Source: Diogma glabrata (taxonomy: Eukaryota > Arthropoda > Insecta > Diptera > Cylindrotomidae). From it: a stretch of 64,000 nt of DNA. The notes beneath the pieces are model-generated. The model searched no databases, was not told the DNA's origin, and saw only the letters and a program-made list of their open reading frames with translations. Every line of letters begins with the position of its first letter. Position 1 is the first letter of the stretch. The stretch covers positions 117,469,166 to 117,533,165 of the forward strand of contig OY856187.1 of NCBI GenBank assembly GCA_963693315.1, read 5' to 3'. Positions 1-25,999 of this stretch are shown one piece after another. The position numbers were made by a program, and so were the translations under genes.

Positions 1-239
1 GTATTGCTTAATTCTATCACAAACGTATTCAATATCACTATTTTTAGTCCAATTTTTAATTTACAACGTTTGTAGTCAATTGAAAATTAAATCATAGTTG
101 ACTCAACTAGAAACATGATTAAATCAAATATGTTTGTGATACTTATAAAAAAATATATCAACAACGATTAAATTGTTAATTTAAATACGGAGCGTTGGTT
201 GATTCAATCACAAACGTATTTAGTTCCCCAATTTTCACT

Positions 240-500
240 TAATTTTCGATTAACAATGCAACATGTTTGAATCAACCAAGATTTTTTCTTTCGGTGTGGT
301 AACTGATGTGATTAGATAATGGTCAGAATTTCCAATACTACCCTTATCGACATCGACACTCGCAATATCTGGCATATATGTGAAATAGAGGTCTAGGAGA
401 AATCTTTTATCACCGCCATTACGAGGAGTGAAAGTTGGGCTTTTTACAATCTGCGTCAGGTCGTGCGATGCGGCAAATATATTCTCAATATATAGCTCAA
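240..500 (-). pseudogene. Non-LTR retrotransposon endonuclease fragment
   Basis: The minus-strand reading of this stretch contains the C-terminal half of an APE-type LINE endonuclease. Visible blocks are ASHDLTQIVKSPTFTPRNG, then LLDLYFT, then a terminal GNSDHYLI that matches the conserved SDH catalytic motif of these enzymes. The N-terminal catalytic motifs and any reverse transcriptase in continuation are absent, so this is a 5'- and 3'-truncated remnant. It lies 3' (on the minus strand) of the reverse-transcriptase fragment at 1040-1464. That is the wrong order for one element, so two insertions or a rearrangement are implied. Family assignment beyond non-LTR is inference. Confidence 0.7.
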
Positions 501-1039
501 TAACATTGTACCTGATAATCGAATAAAACTTGGTACATAAGCATTTAGTACGGTTAACAACAGTTCTGCATCCCAACTTCTGGTTTGTCACTTCCGGTTA
601 AAATTTTTTTTTACTTTTTCTCGTACAACATAATTTATGTATGGTGGGGTACTACAGCTTTCTTTAATGTTTTTATAATTAGAACTACGCGAAATCTATG
701 ACATTGGTTAGCTTTTAATTAAAGTATTTGATGAATATTAGCTCACTATAATGTATCCAGAACACTATGTTTCCAGAGCTGTGGTGAAGGCAGCCTTTAA
801 AAGTAGTTCTACATATATTTGCGTCGTATAGTTTTATAAATTTATTAAAGTTAGTAATTCCCCGATTTATCGGTTCGTTATTGCCATAATCATTTCTATG
901 TTTTAATTCATTCAGATAACTAGAGTGCCTTGTTTGTCTTATATTGTCATTTTTTTACCTTATCATTAAAATATGAGACGTTTATATTGTTGTGTAAAAT
1001 ATCGTATATAAAACTAGCTGATAACATATCACAGAGAGT

Positions 1040-1464
1040 TCATATTAAGAATTTTTAGCCTCAATGTAGTGCGGCAAATTGGTAAAATCGCGTGGATCGT
1101 AAACGTGTCTAAGAGCACACAGTAAAAGCTACTTTTGAACAGATTCAATAGAAGAGCATTGAATTTTTTGAAATCGTGCCCAATTGACTGCTCCGTACTC
1201 AAGAATGGTTTGTACTAATGAACAGTAAAGTGATTTAGTTACCATAAAATTATCAAATTCCGTTGCTCTTTTTATAAAACTTAATATTTTTTGCGCTTTC
1301 GCTATAGATGGGTCATTGTGTTCTTTAAAAGATAGCTGGGAATCTAGACCTACAACAAGATCACGCACTGTAAATACTCGAGTTAGCGTTCTTTCATTTA
1401 GAGAATATGTGTAGTATTCGGGATCTTTCTTACGATGAAAGGATATCACTGAACATTTCCTCAT
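1040..1464 (-). pseudogene. Non-LTR reverse transcriptase C-terminal fragment
   Basis: The minus frame from 1464 reads through the thumb and C-terminal part of a LINE reverse transcriptase. Blocks are KCSVISFHRKKDP, TVRDLVVGLDSQLSFKEH, KSLYCSLVQTILEYG and SSIESVQK. This is the usual region after the YADD box in Jockey/CR1-like elements (protein-family knowledge). A stop interrupts at about 1129. After it the frame continues recognisably as LLLCALRHVYDPRDF, so it is a degraded copy. The polymerase core upstream of 1464 is not present. Confidence 0.75.
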
Positions 1465-1539
1465 GATAATTAAAGAATGAAGCTAGCTACATTTTAAAGC
1501 AAATTGTTCTGCTATGAAAAAATAATAATAAAATATATG

Positions 1540-1900
1540 ATCGGTGTCCAATGTCCATATTAGCAAATCTGTATGATCGGCAGTTGCACTTGAGGAATGA
1601 CGTGATCGATTTGATTTTTCGTGCTGTGGTCATTCGGTTTATACGCTGCTTTGTGAATTCTCTTGTGAGGAATAAATTGTTAGAGACTAAACTTTACATT
1701 ATAAATTTATTTTACATAACTAAATTTTAAATTATATAGTCAGCTTCGTTTCGAGAGATCCTTTATTGTTACTGGTAAGCTGCAAGCTGTTTGTACCGAT
1801 ATGCGTTTAAAGTTCTGAACTTTCACCAATTTGAGCTTTGAAGTCACCTACCACGATTTTTATATCGTGCCGACTGCAGTGAGATGTTGTTGATGACACA
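1540..1900 (-). pseudogene. RTE-type endonuclease fragment (decayed)
   Basis: The minus strand near 1800-1865 encodes DIKIVVGDFKAQIGESS, which matches the GDFNAKIG block of RTE/BovB-type endonucleases. Further downstream there are broken matches in several frames to the later ID-H and SDH parts of the domain. Multiple stops and frameshifts show long decay. The call rests mainly on the GDF block; the downstream part is weaker. Confidence 0.5.
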
Positions 1901-2960
1901 GCAGTTGACATTGACAGCCGTTACATTAAATTTTTGTGTGCGGATTCTTAAAGCGTTTTCGATTCTACAAAAAAATGTGACTTTTTGCACTTTTTTTCAG
2001 ATAACATTTTTTATGTTCGATTCTCAAATAAAATGTTGACCTCAAATTGCGTTTTCTTTTCTCGATTTGGATGTATAGCTAGTCATTTGCGCTATGTAAA
2101 TAGTTAATTAGGTATCTTGACATATCTACAAGAAGATCCAAATTATAGCTTGTCATTCGCGCTATATTTATAATGAAGAATCTTGTATCAAGATGATTTA
2201 AATGAAAACTTTTCTTTGTGTGGTAACATAGGCACATTCATATATTCTATATAATTTAAACATCTTATTTTAATAATAACTTAGAGTTGAACTTGACCTT
2301 TATAATAAGGTCAATCAGGTCATATTATTAATTTGATAATGACAGTCCTAATCCATATCAAAAGATTTCTTTGTTTGAATTTTACAAATAAAGTTAATAT
2401 GTAGTTAATATATTCAACAGCTTCTACATACTAGATGACACTAAACATCACACAGATTTAATAAATTTATCAAAACATTCACATTTGAATTAGATGTATC
2501 ATGTATTATATGTATACCAATAATAAGAATTCTATTAATCGAAAACACCATTTATTTTCGTTAATTCATATATTTAGTTTTAAACTAGTTTGATAAAAAT
2601 TTTATAATACGAAACTTAATTAACATAGGAAAATAACTAAATTCTTAACATCGGCTTAAAAGTGAATCTCAAAATCGAATAATGAAAAAACTAAAGATTT
2701 TTGTTTTTCTATTATTTCAAAAACTACTACATTTTTAAAAAATTATTTAAATTTTTAGTTGGACGATACGACACAGATGCAAGTTTCGATTTTTTGTAAG
2801 GCAATTATTTTGCATCTTTTGACTTGTTTTCAAGGGACGATGCAAAAATGTTGCCTTGTATACAGAACGGCAACATGACAAAAATAAAGAATTGAAAATA
2901 AGAAAAAACATATTTTTAATGGTGAAATTTTCTTACATAAAATTATTTATAAATCCTAAA
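1901..2960. other. AT-rich stretch, no gene seen
   Basis: No frame of useful length and no recognised protein motif on either strand. Two near-copies of a TAGCT(T)GTCATTCGCGCTAT-like phrase occur around 2076 and 2147, hinting at an old local duplication. Otherwise featureless AT-rich sequence. Confidence 0.5.
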
Positions 2961-2965
2961 ATTTA

Positions 2966-3062
2966 AGGTGACCAACCGTCCTTTTTTAGGGAGGACAGTC
3001 CTCCTTTTGTAGGTTATGTCCTTCCTCAAAAAGTGTCCTCCATTTTGTCCTCCTTTTCGATA
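2966..3062. repeat. GTCCTCC-rich element end
   Basis: A short segment built from repeated GTCCTCC/GGAGGAC words in both orientations, beginning GGTGACCAACCGTCC and followed by GGGAGGACAGTCCTCC. Its composition is unlike the surrounding AT-rich DNA and its layout resembles the sub-terminal repeats of a DNA transposon. No matching opposite end or target duplication was identified, so the class is not assigned. Confidence 0.4.
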
Positions 3063-3399
3063 TTTTAAATGTAATCTGTTCAGAGATGTTTTTATTAGTA
3101 CGCAAATATGAATTCAATTTATTGTATTTTTACTTTTTTCTTCATCTTTGATGATGCGTTGGGCTGGGAAGTTTTGATGTTCGGAACTATTGTCATTTGA
3201 CTACCATTTATTTCGACCTCTGCAAAACACCTATGATGAAAAAATTTGATGACAGAAGACCCACCGAAAGTCACTTGACCAAGTTTTGTGCTTCATAGAA
3301 GTACAACACCGAAGGAATCAGGAAACTATCCATAAAATGGTAAAAGGTTGTAAATATAATAATTAGTGGCACATATATGTCGTCGATTAAAATTGATTT

Positions 3400-3640
3400 G
3401 AATAAAATAAAATTCGGTTTAATATAATTAATAATAATTTTTCGATTATATGATTTTCGGTGATCTGATATTTCGATGGAATAACTTTTAGACGAAGTGA
3501 ATTTTCGGTGATATGATATTTCGATCTAATGATTTTTCAATTTCAAAACCATTCGATGATATAAAATTCGGTGGTTTGAACTTTCGGTCTATTGATTTTT
3601 GGTTCTATAACTCGATTTGATGGTTTGATTTTTCGATACG
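3400..3640. repeat. Degenerate short-period repeat (TTCGGTGATnTGATATTTCGAT)
   Basis: Variants of TTCGGTGAT, TGATATTTCGAT and TGATTTTTCGAT recur at roughly 17-30 bp intervals through this stretch. It is a diverged minisatellite-like tract directly left of the palindrome at 3753. No coding role is apparent. Confidence 0.5.
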
Positions 3641-3752
3641 GAAAAATTGGGTCACATTTAAAGTATAACAAAAACGGCGGATGCTTTTTATATAACCTAA
3701 TGTTTACATTGTACTTTTTTCTTAAATTTTTTTGTCCTGCTTTAATCATATA

Positions 3753-4918
3753 CGGGTCGATCCATGTCAAACGGCCCACCGCTGCGACCAAAATTTGGAG
3801 AGGTTTAACAAAACGTAAGATGGCTCAAAATTTTTGTATTGATGTCCTCTTTCTAATGAGACATGGCGTTTTAGAAATTTTCAAAATGGCGCCTTCAAAA
3901 TGAATGGTTAATCACGACATTTTCCAACATCGTACTTGGAAACTAATTATATACTAACAAGAACAAATAATTTTAAAAAATATGTTGTTAATTTTAAAAT
4001 AATTGTAGCAGTGCTATATTTAAAAATTTATATATTTTAATAAAAAAAACAAAAATGGCGCCATTTCATCAAATTGGTTTTTTTACTAACAAAAGCTGCT
4101 TAAATTTTTACCGATCTAATGCTTGAAAGTTATGTTTTAAGTTTCTAAATAGTTGTAATATCAATTTTTGAAAGAATTTCAAAAATTATTCAAAATGGCC
4201 GGCGAAAATTACCGTCTTTTTTATCAAAATCATAGTTATATTAACAAAAATAAACTTATTTAGAAAATTAAACCAACTCCAGAAACAAACAAAAAGAAAG
4301 ATAAAAATTAAAAAATAAGTCAATTATGGCTTTTAGAGACACAAATACATACATTTGTGTTTGTTTTTATTTTTTCTAAACTTGGTTTTATTTTTCTAAA
4401 AAAGTTTATTTTTGTTAATATAACTGTGATTTTGATAAAAAAGATAATATTTTGCTCCGGCCATTTTAAATAATTGTTGAAATTCTTTGAAAAATTGATG
4501 TTACAACAATTTAGAAACATAAAACATAACTTTCAAGCCGTAGAACGGTAAAAATAAGCAGCTTTGGTTAGTAAAAACGCAAATTTGATGAAATGGCGCC
4601 ATTTTGAGGCCGCCATTTTGATTTTTTTTAAATTAATTATATAAATTTTTAAAGATAATACTTCTTAAATCATTTTAAAATTAACAACATATTTTTTAAA
4701 ATTATTTGTTCTTGTCAGTATAATTAGTTTCCACGTACGATGTTGAAAAATTTCGAGATCAACCCTTCATTTTGAAGACGTCATTTTGAAAAATTCTAAA
4801 ACGCCACATGTTATTAGAAAGAGGACCTCCATACAAAAATTTTGAGCCATCTCACGTTTCTTTAATCCTCCCCAAATTTTGGTCGCATCGGTTGCCCGTT
4901 TGACGTGGATCCATGCAT
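3753..4918. mobile_element. TA-bounded long palindrome F
   Basis: The two halves are inverted copies meeting near 4335. The left end carries GATCCATGTCAAACGG and the right end carries the complement as CCGTTTGACGTGGATCCATG. Internal landmarks are mirrored in order: GCGACCAAAATTTGG, the TAAGATGGCTCAAAATTTTTG block, the CCTCTTTCTAATGAGACATG block and AAAATGGCGCC. TA dinucleotides lie immediately outside both ends. The arms have diverged by substitutions and small indels. No transposase is encoded, so this is a non-autonomous foldback/MITE-like element by inference. Confidence 0.75.
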
Positions 4919-5324
4919 TAAAAAATTAAATTTCTTTATTTTGTTAAACAAAATTAACAGGTCTAAAAAATGTGACTTTTTTCTGTTCGATTCTCAAGTA
5001 TTTTAGAAGCAAAACCGAATGCAAAACTGAACGAGTTTTGCCCACTCTGAAGTCAAAACTTAAATCGAAAACGCTATTAGAGTGCACATCTGCATACTGG
5101 TTGGGAAGAATTTGATGACATTTTGATTTTCATTAGAAAGCTACCTCTAAATTATTTTTCGTTTCGATAATCGCGTGAGTTTTTAGAGATCTCCTAAGTT
5201 TCTAAGGTTTAGCACGTGCTATGTTCCTACTTCGTAATTGTAGTGAGTCTGAGATAATGCGAGGCAACTGTTTTTAACAACCAGCTGTCAACACTAGTAT
5301 ATCAATACTGTCAACAATAGTTTG

Positions 5325-5400
5325 TCTCCGTTCTAGCTCAGTTGTTAAAGTGCTAGCCGTGTAACCCAAGTGTGCCTGGTTCGATCGAGGCCACTCTTCC
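5325..5400 (+). repeat. tRNA-like sequence, probable SINE head
   Basis: TAGCTCAGTTGTTAAAGTG (box A-like, near 5334) is followed at tRNA spacing by GGTTCGATC (box B-like, 5378-5386) with a short GCCT/AGGC stem around it. These are the internal RNA polymerase III promoter elements. The acceptor stem does not pair well, so a functional tRNA is unlikely. A tRNA-derived SINE or tRNA pseudogene fits better. Confidence 0.5.
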
Positions 5401-5609
5401 TATACATTATTCAGAATGTGTTTTTTCAGACGGTGGTTATAATTAATCATTCTAAATGTATACTAAAAGAAAACGGTCAACATTGGTATCTGGAGATACT
5501 ATTTAAAAGTAGTTGACTCATGTGGTGGGATTCAATGCTAAACCTGTTGATTCGATTAATAAAAAAAATTCCGATATTACACACAATTCCTTGCCTATCT
5601 ACACTGCAT

Positions 5610-5890
5610 TATTACCTATCGTTTATAGTACACTATCTGCTAATAATCTTAAAATTAAAATCCTTAATATTCTGATTTGCGCCATATGCAAAAAACAATG
5701 AACTTGTCATATGCAGAGGTGGATTAGCGTTTTGATTAAATTTTTTTTCAAACAAGTTCAACGATCAACCCTCGATATGGCTTTAATTGATTTTTATATT
5801 TCAAAATGGCGCTTTGGATTTACAATTTTCTATGCTAAAAAGACAATCAGACTTTAAATATCAAGGGTCTTATTAAAATTATTTCATGAT
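5610..5890 (+). repeat. CATATGC-family dispersed repeat, copy 1
   Basis: One of four related copies in the window. The core is CATATGCAAAAAACAATGAAC, then a second CATATGC, GATTAGCGTTTTGATTAAAT, a TTTCAAAATGGCGCT block and TGCTAAAAAGACAATCAG. The order of landmarks is the same as in the copies at 10340, 11250 and 11700. No coding capacity and no clear terminal repeat were seen. Confidence 0.65.
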
Positions 5891-5899
5891 TACAACATA

Positions 5900-7192
5900 A
5901 GTATGTCGCCTTGATCATAGATAGCCACTGCAATCTAACATAACCTAACATTACGTTGGAGAATTGAAATTTTACTTAAATATCAAATAAACATCAACCT
6001 TATGTTATTTCCTTTTGAGTTTTATTTCGATTTTTATATCTCTATGCATAAATTTACTTAAATAATATTAAAGTCAAATTTTAATATTAGTCTCAATTAA
6101 TTATTTTCCAAAAGGTTAATTCGATTTTTCAACAGGAAACAAAAAGACCGATTTTTCCGGAAACAAAAGACCGAAAAAACGAAAGCAAAATTTTCATTTC
6201 TGTCGGAAAAAAAACAAAACCCATTTGTTTTCTATCATTTATCCTTACAAGGGATGACGATTTTTCCGCAAAATGTTCAATAAAAATATTCAGATTCAAT
6301 CCGATAGGGATTTATGACGAAAGATTGATGTAATACGATTGGTGCTATATATGGAATCCATGATAAAAACGATTGAAAACTTGTTCAGAAATCCTATATT
6401 GAAAAATCCAATAGGCTACGATAGATTATGATATGTTTTCTATCTGGCAGATAAATTTGCATTCAAAACGATTCAAAATGAAAAAACCTGGTAGAAAACT
6501 ATAAAAAAATTTTACATGGGCAGACTTTGAATCGTTTTCGATCGTACTGTCCTTGCTGATTATCTTAATTAATCTCAACTATAATTGTTTCGACAACTTA
6601 CCAATTTATTAGCTGTTTTAGGGAAGAACAAGCTGTAACAAAACCAAGCACCATCACACCTATAAGTTTTTAAAACATTTTCCGTTGTTCTTACAGGTTC
6701 AATCTTGTAAAAAGTTAATATAAATAACACAAATTTATATTTTTCAAATATCTTTTTTATTTTATAAGTTATTTCTTTTTTTTTTAATCATTATTTTTAT
6801 TTTTAATTAAATATTTACAAAAATATCATCAGTACATTTATTTTATTTTTCATTTAATTTTATAAATTTTTTTAAACAAAAGCCGAAATTTGGCAAATAT
6901 TTACAAACAATAATTACATTTCATTTTCAACTGTTGAGTTGGTAATAATGAGGATAATACATTAGGATATTTTACTCATTAACTGTTAAAATGTATGAAA
7001 CAGTTAATGTAAAAACATTGTACATATATATATCCTACAAAAAATCATGTTGTGCTAACTAAACGAACAAAACTATAAAATAATTTAATTTAATTTAAGT
7101 ACGTTAAGAAAAATGATAGAAAAATAACATATACATATATAGTAAAATTTTACAACAACAATAAAATTAATAAACTATTTACTTAATTTACT
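5900..7192. other. 3' flank and 3' UTR of the DPP4-like gene
   Basis: No other gene is seen. On the minus strand this follows the DPP4-like stop codon. The nearest canonical AATAAA is the complement of 6837-6842, about 350 bp past the stop, and an ATTAAA variant lies at the complement of 7084-7089. Either could be the poly(A) signal. Confidence 0.4.
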
Positions 7193-23066
<15,874 letters not shown>

Positions 23067-23469
23067 CTGAAAAGATAGAAAAGAAAATTTTATTAATATA
23101 ATAGAAATAAATAAGTAAAAAATTTTGTACGAAGGAACTGAATGGCACAAGTGTATTTATTTCTGAGGATGAATGTATTGCTTTGATTTTTATAAATCAA
23201 AATCGCTCAACAGAACTTACAGAACACCACTTTGTCCAATACGAGTAAGCAACTGAATAGTTTTTTGAACAACACGAGTCATACCGTCATTGGCGTAACT
23301 AGGAAATTGTTCTAGGGTGGGCCTGGCCCCAATAATATTGCTGAGTAAAATAATTAATAAAGTTTCCGTTTTTATTTCTTTCTTTTAATACATAACGGAT
23401 GTTCAATTTGAGGTTAATTTTCAAATTTACGGTCATTTATATTTTTTTGCTAGATTATTTATGTTAGGC

Positions 23470-24110
23470 TAGGTTGCAGTGACTGTCACCAAAACACAAC
23501 ATCAGGACGACATACTTAGACCACAATACGTCGGTTGTGATACCAAAGAATCTCGTTTCCCAACTCGAACCATTTGGAGCTTCTATGAAGCTAAGTATCT
23601 GCGTGATTCTAAAATTATCCAGGTCGGTTAGAGTTTTAAATGTGTGCGTTCCAAAATTAGTTTGCCGTATAATGGGCGAATGCTGGACATGTGCAAAGTA
23701 GATGAAACGCTGGTTCCGTCTGATCCTCTTCCTTACAGCTCCTGCAAATCAGTACTTGGGTGCTATCCAAGGATCCAGTAACCAGTGATGACTTTAACAA
23801 TGAACTAGTTTTCTGCCAACTCAAGGTTATAAGTTTTTTGGAACGCTGTAGGTCTAGTCTAGAAAAGATTTACCTACTTATCTTGCAGCTAATGGTGTTT
23901 GACCACCGCCCTATAGATTACGCATTTAACCCTGTCATAAGTTAGTTGTTTGAGAGGAGCAAACGACTCGCTTAGAGCTTCCATTTCTTGTAGAAGATCG
24001 AGTTCAGTCCTTTGCCTAGAAAATCCGTCCGCTATATAGCTGCCTTTAACGCCACTGTGACCCGGCACCTATATAATATGAACGGTGAAATTACCGGTGG
24101 TTTAGTGTCA
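23470..24110 (-). pseudogene. RNase H and C-terminal remnant of an I/LOA-type LINE
   Basis: The minus strand encodes VPGHSGVKGSYIADGFSRQ, the second half of a retroelement RNase H domain. It continues LDLLQEMEALSESFAPLKQL and LTYDRVKCVIYRAV, then in shifted frames a CRSCKEEDQTEPAFHLL zinc-finger-like block and a final DNFRITQILSFIEAPNG. This order (RNase H, CCHC-like block, LSFI end) is known from RNase H-carrying insect LINEs. The 3' side ends in a CCTAGCCTAAC phrase at about 23465. Several stops and shifts show it is dead. It is nested inside the hAT-like element. Confidence 0.65.
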
Positions 24111-24429
24111 CTTTTGACGTCATTGCTACAACATCAACCGATTCGAATGCAGTTGTTTATGCTATGTTGTTTGCAGTTATTTATGTTTATATTTAGATAT
24201 ATATTTGTGTAAATAATAAATCTTTAAATTATAAAACTAAAAGAAAAAAGCGTTCTTTTTGAAATCGACATGTTTGACAAATTAAAATTGAAAAAAATCA
24301 TATAAAATTATAAATTGTTATATCAGTATGATATTATTATAAATCCTCACGTAGTAACTTTCAAACAAACAAAAGTTATACAAAATAAACATTCCTAGTT
24401 TCTAAATTAAACTTTACATTCCTAGTCTC

Positions 24430-24935
24430 TTTTTTTTTTTTTTTTTTTTTACTTTATTAATTATTGCTTGGTTAACACAATATAGCTAGCCACAAAGCAT
24501 AAATATGCTATACGGTGGCATACAAAATTACAATTTCAAAATAAATAATATCTCAATCTTTTTTATAAAATACATAACTAAATAATGATAAATAAAAATT
24601 ATTACTATAAAAAACATTATTAGTACAGAAACAAGTACAGAGCACTAGTACAAATACTATATATATTGAATCTAAAACTATTGAAAAAATAAAAATAAAA
24701 AACAGTTCAAAAATAACAATTCATTGTTTACAGTAATCATACAGTATTCAGTACCACACTCCCCCAACCATTTAATGCAGTACTGTGCACAACGATCTTC
24801 ATTTTCAGCCATACAAAATTCAGATAATTCCATAGATAAATCCACCAGATTTCGAATTCCGTCGTCAATTCGCAAATGGTCATACAAACAAACGGGGATT
24901 TTACTTCTACTTAGGCGCCAAGATTATTTGATATA
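24430..24935 (-). pseudogene. Unrecognised coding remnant with A-tail (retrocopy or LINE 3' end)
   Basis: On the minus strand a protein-like frame reads SKIPVCLYDHLRIDDGIRNL, then VDLSMELSEFCMAENEDRC and YCIKWLGECG. It is followed by about 200 bp of AT-rich sequence and AATAAAGT directly before a run of 21 A (complement of 24430-24450). The frame composition is less AT-biased than its surroundings. I do not recognise the protein. It could be the end of a non-LTR element or a processed gene copy. Confidence 0.4.
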
Positions 24936-25999
24936 GAATCACTCACTGAAGCGAATAAAACCAAAACAAGTTGTATATCAGCCCCGGGGTCCAAAATTCA
25001 GGCCTTTGAAAAAAACAAAATCCATACAATATTACAGTTTTGAAAAGAATTTTTTCTGTTTTTTTAATTTTTGCTTCGCTTGTCCTGTGTGCTTATAAGA
25101 TAAACAGATCAAAACTGTCCCTCTTACTAAATTTTCTTAATTTACGATAAAGAAAACAAAAAAAAATCCACTTGCCCCTAAGTTCAAGTCCAATCTTACC
25201 TCAAATGGTCATAACGTGGGCCCCTAAGGTTATAATTATTTTTTTTAAGTTATTCATGTTGATTCTTTGAAATTGTATATCAAAAATAGCATTTAAATTG
25301 CAACATTTGGTAAAAAAAATTGTATTTTTAAACGATATTTTTTTTTTCAAAGGCCCATATCTTGGTCCCCGGGACTAATTTTCAAAAAAAAAAATTTTGT
25401 AATTTGCTTATAAAAGTACACTAAAAAAAAAATTAGCTGGCGGCTAAGTAAAAGTAATCTTGCCAAACAAACTTAAAACTACGAGTAGTGTGGGTGTTTC
25501 GGTGTGGGTTTAGGTCTTATGGAGCAATGAGACCGTATTTTTTTAAAACGAAGTCTATATTGTTCTTATTGCGATATTTTTCGTTGAACAAATTGAAAGG
25601 TATGGTTTTTCCAGAAATTATGAATTCATTTGACATTCTGACATCTGGCACATCACATGTTGGAAAGAAAATGTTTGCTTTTTTAAACTTCGCTACTATG
25701 GTGAACGGATAAGATAACCGACCATTTTATAGATACTTTTGTGGCAATATTATTGGTAGTGCTTATTAAACTTCCTCATTAAATTTAAATGAAGATCAGT
25801 GATATGAATAATATCATGAATAATATAATTGTATGTTTTGAAATAATTTTGAACAGCAAATTCCTTAGTAAAGAAATACATTTTCATTTTCCCTAACTGT
25901 TATATACTTCATGAACTTCGTGTTCTAGGGGGGGCCAAAATTCGTCTAGGGGGGGCCGGGCCCTCTGGGCCCCTACCTAGTTACGCCTATGCATACCGT

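Larger units (their letters stand above)
23288..25991. mobile_element. hAT-like DNA element with 8-bp target duplication
   Basis: The left terminus is CATTGGCGTAACTAGG and the complement of the right terminus is CATAGGCGTAACTAGG, differing at one position. Both are followed inward by GGGCC-rich sequence (GGGTGGGCCTGGCCCC; GGGGGGCCGGGCCC on the right). The 8-bp direct repeat CATACCGT lies immediately outside both ends (23280-23287, 25992-25999). An 8-bp duplication and a C-A-N-N-G-G-C-G type end fit hAT elements. No transposase frame was recognised, and other retroelement sequence lies inside, so it is a composite or non-autonomous copy. It sits in an upstream intron of the DPP4-like gene. Confidence 0.8.

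Noticed and set aside
24012..24212. Plus-strand frame of 66 codons
   Set aside because: Antisense of the RNase H fragment; the VPGHSG motif is on the minus strand.
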